A program made the position numbers and the translations under genes. From assembly GCA_025331565.1 (NCBI GenBank), contig JAFREQ010000025.1:1736001-1800000 (forward strand): DNA of 64,000 bases. The letters are read 5' to 3'. This DNA comes from Holacanthus passer (Eukaryota > Chordata > Actinopteri > Pomacanthidae). Position 1 is the stretch's first letter. Each line of letters opens with the position of its first letter. The notes below the pieces were generated by a model. It saw only the letters and a program-made list of their open reading frames with translations, was not told the origin of the DNA and ran no database searches. Shown in pieces: positions 51,754 through 62,598 of the stretch.

Positions 51754-52582
51754 CATGCTAGCAGTGTCGCTCTAGGGATGGCAATTTTGGTCTGCCTGTC
51801 GGCCAGTTCACCACTGTGTTCCAGAGTGAATATCTCAACAAATATTGGAAGGATTGCCATGATGTTTTGTACAGCCATTCATGGTGCCCAAAGGATAAAT
51901 CCTAATGATTTTTGTGATCCCCAAACTTTCATTCCAGTGCCACCAGCAGGTCAAAGTTTTCACTTATTATTCAGTGAAATATCTTCCACTTAGATTGGCA
52001 TTAGATATTGTACTTTTGTATTGTGCTTCCCAGATGATATAACCAGATTATTTTGATCACTTTTGATTTAGCAGCACCATAAGGTTGACATTTGTGGTTT
52101 TTAGTAAAATGTCTCATCAACTATTGAATGGATTGCCATGAAATTTGTTACAGATGTTCATGCTGGCCTGAATGAATTGTAATTACTTTGGTTGTCCCAT
52201 AACATTTTCTCTTGCGCCATCATCAGGTAAAAAATTTCAAGTCATCCAATGCTTTGTTTTTTGAGCAAACACTTTGAAAATTACTGACAATCCAGTGACA
52301 CTTTTCTTTTGATGTGTTATAAATAAACCATTTACTCAAGGTTTATAAATGCTAAATAGTGGGGGCTATAATAAGGTGTTTCCCACATTCCCATCAACCT
52401 CAGCTGTGCTTGTGTTTATTCCTAATTAACAAACAAAGATGGTGAACACGGTTACCACTAACAATCAGCATGTTAAACTCATTGTGAGCATATTAGCATG
52501 CAAACGTCAGCTCAAAGCACCATTGTTTCCAAGTACAGCTTCACAGAGCTGCTAGCGTGGCTGTAGAGTCTTAGTCTCGTTC
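51754..52582 (+). repeat. interspersed repeat R1, copy 3 (near full length)
   Basis: The longest copy. It shows two internal direct units of about 125 bp: 51827-51955 and about 52108-52233. Each starts with a TCTCAACAA/TCTCATCAACTATTG block, contains GGATTGCCATGA and ends GCCACCAGCAGGT or GCCATCATCAGGT. The 3' part includes AACCTCAGCTGTGCTTGTG and GCTGCTAGCGTGGCTGTAG. The stretch at about 52315-52375 does not fit the other copies and may be a later insertion. Confidence 0.8.
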
Positions 52583-53459
52583 ATCTGCTGTGAATGTCAT
52601 GATCACTGTAGCTTACATTCAGAAACTATCCTGAAAGTGGTATATGGCCGTGCAATGAAAATGTCAGCACAACATTATACAGAGCAGATTTTTACAGAAG
52701 CTATAACTCTCCTGGTTGTTGCTACTGCAGAAAGGTGTTACTCCTGCTCTATATGTGAATCTCTGGCTGTGAACCTTTGTCTCCCAACTGCATCTGATTT
52801 ACCGCCTGTTATCTTCTGCTTCCTCTATCTGGCTGAACAATCTGGTTTCACTTGGACTCCCAGCTCTATTTAAGAGCACTTTGTCATCACAATGAGAGGA
52901 GGAGATGTTCCTCCCTGCCAAAGCTCCCCAAATTATGTATTGTGTCGTAAAGAAAAAAGGGGAAGACCTATTTTATATGACTGGTGCTGAAATCTCCTAA
53001 TTACTTCAAGATGTTGGGTTTCTTTATGGAAAAGATGAAAAGAGGTTACATTTTTCCAAATGGAGTATGTATTTGTGATGACTGTTTATCTCAAATGGAA
53101 TCTGCTCCAAAAATGATATCATGTGTTTAACTTGATATAGAAAAGGAAAAGGAAAAAAGCTTTTAAATCAAATTAAAATGTCTTCAAAATTGTATTTATA
53201 TTCTTCACAAATTTGGGTAATACGATCAACCCAGAATACATTAAAGTTCAGGTTAACCTTTGACTCAAAGATCTGGATCTTCAGGAGTGCTAGTTATAAT
53301 CTGCCAATTTCTAACAGTGGTTACAGTCCAATCCCATGTAGTTTATTTTTCACATGAGATTAAGGTGACAAGAATCATTGCAACATAAGAGTCTTTAATC
53401 AATATTTTTATTAATAGTTGTTCACATGACTGCTTGTCTGTGAAAGGGGTCTCTCATTA

Positions 53460-53840
53460 TCATCCAACTCAGCTCTAAGCTTCGTAGAGTCTTTCAGCTC
53501 TTTTGTTTTTTCTGACCCACAGCTTTACAGTTTTGATTCTCTTTCATGAGTGTCTTTTTCAGTCGCAGCTGTTTTCAGCCAAAAAGCTCTGATAAACCCA
53601 CTGTACATTGCCTGCACAGCAAACAGACACAATTAGCAACTAGCTGGTGATCATAGTGGAGTGCTTAGTAGCTGAAGAACCAGACGTTTCCCTCTGGAGT
53701 TGGTGGTGACCAAAACAGAGCTAAAAGGAGAGTGAATATTGAGCTTGCCTTCATCACAACGCTTCAAATGAATATTTCTCAGTGTCACCTGGATGTCTAA
53801 ATACTGTCGGAAACCAACAAAAGTTAGTCACATCAACTTT
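53460..53840 (-). repeat. interspersed repeat R2, copy in minus orientation
   Basis: TTAGCAACTAGCTGGTGATC, TAGTGGAGTGCTTAGTAGCT and GTTTCCCTCTGGAGTTGGTG are the reverse complement of blocks at 47715-47800. Further left, ACAGCTTTACAGTTTTGATT pairs with AAAACAGTAAAGCTACAGAC near 47885. Confidence 0.7.
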
Positions 53841-53844
53841 GTGA

Positions 53845-55650
53845 GGTGATAGTATGTCAGTGCTGTGTTAACAGAATGCTTCACCTGCCTTGAGATAAAA
53901 ATGTCAAAAATATGTTATTGCACATTTAAACAATACTATAGGATTAATCCAGCCAATGTTAATTTTGAAAACTCATTTAACACTATCTTCATCACAATAA
54001 GAATAATAATAGTTATTTAACTAATTATTGAATATTTACCAGAGTGCGCTTTGTTCTCATTTGTATATTAGTTATTCAGTGTTTAGCATTTTCTTTTTTA
54101 CTGTATTATATTTGCCTGTTACCGGGTCCACTTTATTTGTGTTTCTTTTTTCCTCCTTTTTTGTTCCCATTTGTAATTATGTCCATACACCTCCCAGAGG
54201 GGTCATTGTGGAATAATGAAAAAGTCTGTAAAGTGTACTTACTTGTCATTTAAAAAAAAGCACTCCCAGCCTTTTAGAGCAAATATGAAAAAATACTCGA
54301 GCAGTGTGTGTTATGTAGCTGTAATCTGGGGAAGTGGCAAGATTTGTAATCAGCTTCCCTCGGCCTCTGCGGTGGCGCAGCAAACAAAGGCAGCTCGAAG
54401 ATTGGAAGTGAGTGACCCCAACATGGCCAGTTGTTGTTTACTTTATACAGAGACTGACGGCTGGATACAGGACTGCACAGTGTATACGTGACTGAAGTCA
54501 TAAAACCCTCCATACTGCTGCTCCAGGACAGGACTGCAACTAATTATGAGTTTTCTCTCCTGCATATTTACAGCCTTCTTCTTTCTAAATTTGTCTTAAA
54601 GTTTCTTCCTTATCTTTCACTCTCTACAACACTTTGTCCCTCTGTAGACCACATTAGAAGAACTAGTTGGGCTCTGGAGGCTGGCGTCCACTGTCTGCAG
54701 CAGTTTAACTGATTTATACCCAGTTAACAACCCCACAAATCCACAACAACCATTATGGTCACTTTAAAAATATCATCCGCTCCTCAGAGATTCGGGAGAA
54801 TGTGCATCACAGTACATCCAGAAAATCCCAGGGTGGCAGGAGGAACACCCATTCTGTATTCCCCCAACTGTTTACTGTACTCTAATCCTTCACGTTGTTC
54901 AAACCATTCAAACACTGCAGCACAAGTCATTAAATGTAATTGCTTCGGTTTACAGCGCTGTGTGTTTGATATGCTTTGACATAAACTACACAAAGCAAAC
55001 AAATCTCCTTCAGTTTCAAAATCCAAAAATGATTCCTCTACTGCGAGAGCTCACTGATGCAATTATTTCATGTTGCTTTGATTATAATTAAGCCTGTCCT
55101 CGAACTCGTGTTCAGCACAGATGTGACACCGGTTCACTGCCAGCCTCGGAGGTGGTTTTCAGAGAGCATCCATGTTGGGCCATGGTGCCCTGCCTTCCCC
55201 TCTGCCTGAGCTCTTCTGACTCACACACTGAACACTGTTGCCAGGGCTACCATTTATTAATATTGGTCCATAACTTTGAGCCTCATCGCCAGGCTGCAGC
55301 GTGGCCGACAGCTGACACGGGCTCTGATTCCCCTGACACACACTCGAAGATACACATGCATGCAAACACACACATGCACCCAGCTTTGTGTCCAATTCAT
55401 GTATATTGTGAATGAGAGCACCTATAATGGAGCAAGGCTTTTGAAGAACAGGGTGTTCACTGAGACTGAAGAGAGAATTGGAAGTGGAATATGTTGGACA
55501 CTAGCGATCCCTTGTGGTCATGTTTGGTGAAACGATCACTTTTTGCCCCTGCCAGGTTCAGCACCTTGTATATCTTGTGTCCTAAATCCAACCACATGCT
55601 TACTCTAATCAGGTTTTGATCCTTGTGTGCACACTGGGAAAGTGACAAAA
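53845..55650. other. intergenic, nothing recognised
   Basis: No exon-like segment or RNA gene seen. Only short random frames occur. Confidence 0.5.
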
Positions 55651-55654
55651 ATAA

Positions 55655-55952
55655 ATAACACTTCACAATAGGGAGCACAAAAGGAATGAGTGGGGAGCAA
55701 ATCAAGAATGACCTGATAATTAATGAATTACTAATAGTAGTTCCTGAATAGTTATGAATCAAGGACTATATAGTTGACAATGATTAATTACTGAAGAACA
55801 AACGTTTAGATACTAGATTAATCTATCATTATAAAATGATTAGATATCTTTAAATTGACCACATTTTTACATGAGTTGTTCCTGATTGACTAACAAAACT
55901 AGTCATTAATAGTAATTACTTAAATATTAGCACCCCCAACTAAAGTGGTGCA
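55655..55952. mobile_element. short AT-rich DNA-transposon-like element
   Basis: The left end AACACTTCACAATAGGGAGC and the reverse complement of the right end (CACCACTTTAGTTGGGGGTG) are imperfect inverted repeats of the CACTTTA-n-GGGG type. The interior is rich in TAATGAATTACTAATAGTAG-like motifs, typical of a small non-autonomous fish element. No coding frame. Confidence 0.6.
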
Positions 55953-55954
55953 TC

Positions 55955-58900
55955 ATGGTGCATCACTACATAATTGTTCATTAAGTCATAGTTACTTTAC
56001 CGTTACTTACCCATTTTTTGCTCCACTAAATGCAATAAAGCATCATCCTACACTACAAACACATAGCCACTGAGTCTTTACTGAGGAATTCAAAATGAGT
56101 TCCTCAATAACAAACAAGAGACAGCAGGAGAAAATCACTTATTCATCATATTCAGACTACATATACATTAGTATTCACAGCCATATGTTTGTCTATTCTG
56201 TAGCATCAGAATATGAAACAAAAACTCTCAAGAATCTGCACGTGGTAAACGCACACAGGGGATTTCACTTATTTTGGTTGATTAGACCTTTTCTCAGGTC
56301 TCATTCTTATTAGTGCAATGAGTTTGGTGCAAATATTTAACACACCTGTGGGGACCTTTGATAGACAGTTTGATAGACAGCGGCCACGCAAAGATGCAGC
56401 TTTATTGAAATCTGTCAGTGCAAGTACTTTATTAGTTCCTGTGAGTACAAAATGATGAGCATATTGTTTTCTGTCATACTAACTGCAAACAGAGTGCAGT
56501 ATGAAAATTAATCTGCAGCACCTATTGTATGCTGGTGGTATATAGTGCGGAATTGGGACACAGTACAGTGTTTTTATTTATTATTTTTTAGTACTTTTGT
56601 GTCTGCACTCAAAGATTTAAAATATATTATTTGTGTTAGTTGTGTAACTAACGTATGTAACTGCTGCAGAATAATCCAGTTCAGTGCATTTGTACATAAA
56701 CACAATCAGATTAGCATCACATTTCCTGACAACATGGATTTCTCTGTTGGTAAAAGAAATAACAGTGGAGCACTTCCACCCCCAACTGGTCACTGGGTGT
56801 TACTAAATGTCAATGTAGAAACTGTGTGAACACTCTGTTGTCAATATATATACTGTTTTATTTTTTTATTCTAATGTATGTGCACTGTATACCACAGAGC
56901 CTTTTTATTACCATATGACTTAATACTTGTGGAACCTGATCTCACCTTTACTGTGATTTTAAATACAGCATTACAATGTTGTGCCTAATAGAGGAGTGAC
57001 AATTTTAACTTCCCTCTAGATCAGGGGCTTTCAGAGTCTGAGACTGTTGGCCTCCACTCAGACAAAGCTTGGAATAAGGTGCCCCCTCACCCCCCTTACT
57101 AATGCGTATGGGATCACGAATATGTTGTTTGATCCCATAGACACTCAACAATTGAGCCACGATAGCCTAATATTGCTGTTTGACATATCTTCACATAAAA
57201 ATGATCTGTCCTAAGGTATTTATTAGTTTCCGACTCTGGGAAAGTGGGAAAAACAGTAAAATTCCCCCAAACTACTGTATCTTGCATGTTAGTTAAGCAA
57301 TTGATAGTTTCATGGACATGACCTGAAAGAGAATACAAGAAATTAACTTTCAATCAATACCAATGCAAATACTGTATAAATTAGCAGACAGCAGAATCTA
57401 AGGCACCACTCACAAGCAGATCAGCATACAGTGAGTGAAAGAAAGAACTGCCAAGACATCAATTTATGATATGCATGTTAGCACAATCAACAATTTAGCT
57501 TAGTGAAGTGAAACACTAATCCCTAGAGCTCAGCAGATAGTACTTCAGGAGTCCTCATCATGTTGCCAAATGCAGGATAGCAGAGGTTCACTGTAGGAAG
57601 CCTGAATTCATAATGATGAATCATTTATGTTGGCCACAACAACATTAACAGTGTGCTACAAGACCAATTATCCACGTGTTCAGAACATACTAAATATGAT
57701 GGACAGCTGAGTAGTGGATTATGCTCCCAAAGGCTACAGGTCTGAGCATTTTAATACCTTTTTTTATTTCTGCTGTCAAACTGAGTCATCTTTACGATCC
57801 TTGGTGACCACTATTAATCCAAACTGCTACAGCTGCAACTTCCACCTCTCAAGATTCCAAAATATGGATGCAACGAGTATGTCGTGTGAATGTAACCTTG
57901 TAAACCCTGCCTGAAAACATTCACAGACTTCACTTCATTAGATATCAAATAAATAATCAAATAAAACTGTGACTCATCTTTTCTGAGGCTCTGAAAGGAC
58001 CCTTGAGGGTCCCCAGACAACAGCCATTTCCCATCAACAGTTTACAACCATGGAGTTAAAGTTGCATAATCACTTTTACTGCTTGTCTATCTGCCTCACT
58101 TTGTTCTCTGTGTTATCACAGAATTATGCAAACTAAACAAGTTTTATGACCAATACTGGGTTTTATTGACCCATATGCAGTTTTCTATTTCAATGCTCAA
58201 TAACAGATGGTGGCCAAACATTAACAGCTGTATATTGTAGTTCTCTGTCCCCTCTGTAATGCACATTTCGATCGAAGGTCAAAGCAATAGAGAGACTTTA
58301 CTGAACTTATTGTTGAGTGTTGTTGCCAAACAAATGTTGTAATGCAGTAACTGAGGATTACTTGAGTTTGAGATAAGAAAAGTGGAAGTGTTAAATACTC
58401 TCAAATACTGGCTGTATCCTTAACTTACCCCAACTGCAGAGAGAACCAGGCGTTTATTTGAGACATATTTAAATGAACAACAAGCTTTTATTTATAGCTT
58501 GCCCTGTTTTATAAATATATCTCACTTTATTTTAGTAAGTAGTCTCCTTCCGATCTCTTCCTGTTGCAAACTCAAAATGTCCTCCATGTTTATCTGTTGT
58601 CTTAATACATTCAGTGTAATGTACATTTCCACTGCACTAATTTAAGCAGTACAACAACAGTCATTTCAAACTCACCACTCTGCTGCTCTGAGTTTCTCTT
58701 CTGCTGTTTTCAATCATTTATTATTTCCAGTTTCTTCCATTTTGCTGTTTTTGGTCCAAGTACAGGGAGGTCTCAGGCTCCTGGAGGCAGAACATGTGTC
58801 CTTTACACAATGTCTGGGTGCTGCATTTCACCCTGTGGAGACCATGGATGTCTGTACCAAATTTATGGAAATCTGATAATGCAAATGGACCTGGACTTCT

Positions 58901-60300
58901 ACAAACTGGCTACAGGTGCTTGGTAATGTGCCATCTTGCGTGTGTCTCCTCTGCCCCCCAAAGAAAGTCTGGGGTTCTGGTTGCATGTTTGCTTTTAGTT
59001 AGTTAGTTTTGTAGTTAAGCTTTATTTGTTCAGGACATCTCACAAATTACATATACACAAGCCAATATTGAGACACAAAGCAGTCATTAGACATCTAAAC
59101 ACACTACTTAACAATCACAGATATTATTAGTAAGGTTATCTCACTCCTCTACCATGACCCTTAATTCCTTAAAGCATAGCTCATGTTGGTCCAGGATGAC
59201 TCTGAGTTTGTTTAAGAAGCTCCTGTCTGAGCAGGGGCTCGGCTATAATTTGCTGACCTGATATGCACTTTTATATCACAGGGTTATGTTCAGGCGTGCA
59301 CTTCAAATGTTGTGGCATCAGCAGCCTTGTTCTGTGGAACGTGTGTGGATAAGATTTGCACTGAGGTGTCACGTTCATCACCTGCCCCTTTTATCACGAC
59401 TGTGCTTGGCTCTGGGACCAAAGACCCACCTTTGGACTGTCCACTCACTAGTTACCTACAGTGGCAGATGAATGGGTGAAAAACTGTATTCATTATATAC
59501 ATTACTGGTCAAAATACATTGTCCTATCTCAGGTTTGTATTTCACACTTAACAGATAGAACATGGTTATGCCGAAGTCCTACAATTTTACTAACACTGGT
59601 CACAATATTTTTCTTAGAAAGACAGATTGGTTATGATGCAAAACACAGTAAAGTGAAGCCAAAGAGAATCTGTCAGCTCCTCTTTCTCATGTAAGCTCAG
59701 TTTGCTAATCACTAGGGCTGCTGAACATTGGGAGTTTATAGAAATACAGGTGCACACTACAGGTGCTTCCAAATGTTTCATGGAAGAAGCTGTTCAACAT
59801 CTTTCCTCCTGCTTTCCTTTCCCCCTCAGTGGAAACAGTCCATGATTCATCCTTGTTGAAAGAGCTTTTCAAGCCCATTGTGCAAATGGAGTAAACAGCA
59901 GATCACAGTGCATCTATGGCATTATTTTCTTCTATCTTCTTAAGATGAAAGAGTCAATCCTTTGTATTTTTGTCATTAGGTTGTTGGGGTTTCTTAAATA
60001 TGAGCTACATTGAGACATGTATCATTTGGTTTCAAAAGCCTTACAGATTTAAAATGTTTTTCTTACCGTGCGGCTTTCACACCGATTAGATCTCATCAGA
60101 TGGTTGCAGAGTGTATTCATGGCCTTTTACTGAATGTGATAATAAAATGTTCAAATTAGTATCTGGGTCAATTTATATCTAAAAATACTTTTGTGAGCAG
60201 TAACAAATCAGGTTCTGCTTTGAGGGTGACACTGTAGAACTGGAAGCATTACTTTATTTCTTTTGTAAACACAGAAATCTCTTATACTTGCTCTTATAGC
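55955..60300. other. intergenic, nothing firm recognised
   Basis: No coding exon found. 57018-57085 (CTAGATCAGGGGCTTTCAGA) and 58995-59230 (reverse complement ending TGTCCTGAACAAATAAAGC) hint at further repeat fragments, too weak to call separately. Confidence 0.45.
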
Positions 60301-60304
60301 TATG

Positions 60305-60834
60305 CAGGCAGTGTGGCTTTATGGATGGAAATGCTGGTCTGTCATTCATTCTTGGACTAAATTATCTCAACTGCAAGATGGATTGCCATGAAGTTCAGTC
60401 CAGACATACCAGAGGATGAATCATACTGACTTTAGGGATCCCCTGACTTTTCCTCTGGCACCACCAACAGGTTGATATTTGTGGTTTTAAATGAAATGTC
60501 TCCACAACGACTGAATGAATTACCATTACATTTAGTACAGATATTCATGTCCCCCTTCGGATGAATTATAATCACTTTGGTGGTCCCTTCATTTTCATCT
60601 AGGGCCATCACCCATATTTTTGGTTTTTAACACTATACCCACAATATTAATGTCATTCCCATCATCCTGAGCTGTGCTTTGTTCTGGTGATAATTCGCAA
60701 GTGTTAGCTAATACAGTAAACTGAGATGGTGAACCTGGTTAACATAATACCTGCTAAACATGTTAGCATGCTCATGTTATAATACTGACGTTAGCATTTA
60801 GCTCAAAGTACCACTGTGCCTCACAAAGCTGCTT
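60305..60834 (+). repeat. interspersed repeat R1, copy 4
   Basis: It has both internal units (GATGGATTGCCATGAAGTTC with GGCACCACCAACAGGTTGA; ACGACTGAATGAATTACCAT with CATCTAGGGCCATCACC). It then has GAGATGGTGAACCTGGTTAA, GTTAGCATGCTCATGTTA and TTTAGCTCAAAGTACCACTG. It is truncated just before the GCTAGCATGGCTGTAG end. Confidence 0.78.
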
Positions 60835-61554
60835 CTTTAAATACATACAAGCAAATATTAAGCTGTAGGAAAATAAGCCAGTTTAGTTCTTCATAAAACA
60901 TAGGACTCTGTTATACTTCTTGGTTTTAATTGAAAAGGTTAGCTGAGCACATCCCACAGCCTGAAAAAGGGAGTTTTAAATTAAAGGGATGAAATTTGAA
61001 TGAAGTTTGATACCTAACCAATTTCCTTTCATATTGCTAGATTTTAAGGCTCGCAGACACCTTTATGACTCACTAAAATACTTTGCAATCTACTCCTAAT
61101 GAGCAAGAGACATTTAAGAGACACAGCTCTGTCTTAGTTCAGCACTACAGTACTGAAGTCTGAATGTGTGCCAGGTTTTGAAGTCATGATCAAAGCCAGT
61201 GGATCCCAGTGCACCATAGAGGTGTTGCCTAATGAAAACGTCGGCACATCAGGTAGTTGCAATGTCTGTAAATCACAAGATGCATGTGCCTCAATCTGGT
61301 GCATCGGATTAATAAATCAGAATATAACAGATCGCTCTGTGGCTCCTTAGAGATTTTGCAGTTGCTGTGCGCTGACTAATTGGCCCCGTGACTGTATGAG
61401 AGTCCTGTCTGTTTACATAATAATGATATTTATTCATAGAGCGACCACTGACAGTCCTTCACAGTAACACCAACAATAATGAAAAGAGATATGAACAATT
61501 AAGGGTTCATCAAATACATTAAAGGAATAATTAATTGAGAAGGTTGAGAAGCTA

Positions 61555-61700
61555 CAGCCATCAGCTGGTAATCTTAGCTTAGCATAAAGACCGGAAATGG
61601 GAGGAAACAGTTAGCTCGGCTCTGTAGTGATATCCTCATCCAGCTAGTGACAAACCTGAAAGGAAATGAGCATATTTCCGTAAATATCAGACTATCCATT
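61555..61700. repeat. interspersed repeat fragment
   Basis: TAGCTTAGCATAAAGACCGG, AAACAGTTAGCTCGGCTCTG and TTTCCGTAAATATCAGACTA. The first two blocks match a fish repeat I recall that begins GCTTAGCATAAAGACTGGAA. Family unknown. Confidence 0.5.
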
Positions 61701-62379
61701 TAAACTGAGTCAGAGTAAAATGACGTCAAACAAATTCCAGTAAAATAAGAAAAGATATACAAAAATGTTGAAGACAGATTATAATATAATGCTGTAATAA
61801 ATTTCCCAGTCATACACTCTCCTGCCTCCTCTTTTTTCCTCCTTCTTTTAGCTAAATGGTATTATTCATTTGGCTTTGATACAAGGATTTAAAGATACCA
61901 CAAATGCACAAACATTTTGTCTGGAAATCTCTGCAGGGACTTGACTATCTGTGGATCTTCAGACACAGATACTCGTACACACATTCATGTTTTAAACATG
62001 AAAACCTACATTTACACATGTCCACATAAAAATACATATCCATGTTGTTCAGCACGAATCTTTAACTGCAGCGCTGGCATCTCTTGTCTTATTTGTGCAA
62101 ATAAATAAGATAAAATGTGTTTCAGTTTGATCAAAAACATGTGTTAGATGACCATGCATTTTAGTGGGAATTCCAAACCCTCTGACTTGCATCATGATAC
62201 AGCGAATAACATTGAGCAATTCAGTGAGATGCAGGTGGGTGGCCATTGTGGCTTGGCTCACTGTATTGTAGGTCAAGAAGCAAAGAAATGTTTCTTGGAA
62301 CCAAGAGCCACTGTACATGATTCCTATCTGAGGTCCGCAGGGAGAAGAGATAGTGAGCGGTGGCAGAGGAAGAGGAGGA

Positions 62380-62383
<4 letters not shown>

Positions 62384-62410
<27 letters not shown>
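62384..62410. repeat. (GA)n tract in the xpnpep2 promoter/5' leader
   Basis: A purine-pure run of about 13 GA units, preceded by GAGGAAGAGGAGGAGGAAAG. It ends about 140 bp before the xpnpep2 start codon. A GAGA-type promoter element or part of the 5' UTR are both possible. Confidence 0.9.
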
Positions 62411-62416
<6 letters not shown>

Positions 62417-62549
62417 AGCAGTCACCCACACACAATTCCTCACCAGACACCCACACTCACTTTCTCACATACGCTGCATACACATCGGAGCACCTGCTTT
62501 GTAGCCACTCTGTGTGTGGATCTGTTTGTGACGGGCTCGCAGTGCCAAG
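62411..62549 (+). other. xpnpep2: probable xpnpep2 5' UTR / proximal promoter
   Basis: CA-rich DNA between the GA tract and the start codon. It contains no ATG, so the chosen start is the first one downstream of the tract. No TATA box is apparent and the transcription start is not determined. Confidence 0.5.
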
Positions 62550-62598
62550 ATGCCTTCCTGTGTCTGGTTGTTGGCTCTGTCTCTGGCAGCACTAACAG
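62550..62598 (+). CDS. xpnpep2: xpnpep2 coding exon 1 (signal peptide)
   Basis: 16 codons plus one base. The ATG has A at -3 (CCAAGATGC). The exon ends ACAG|GTAAAAG. The peptide is short, uncharged and Leu/Ala-rich, a cleavable signal. The following intron (62599-63224) is 626 bp. Confidence 0.92.
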
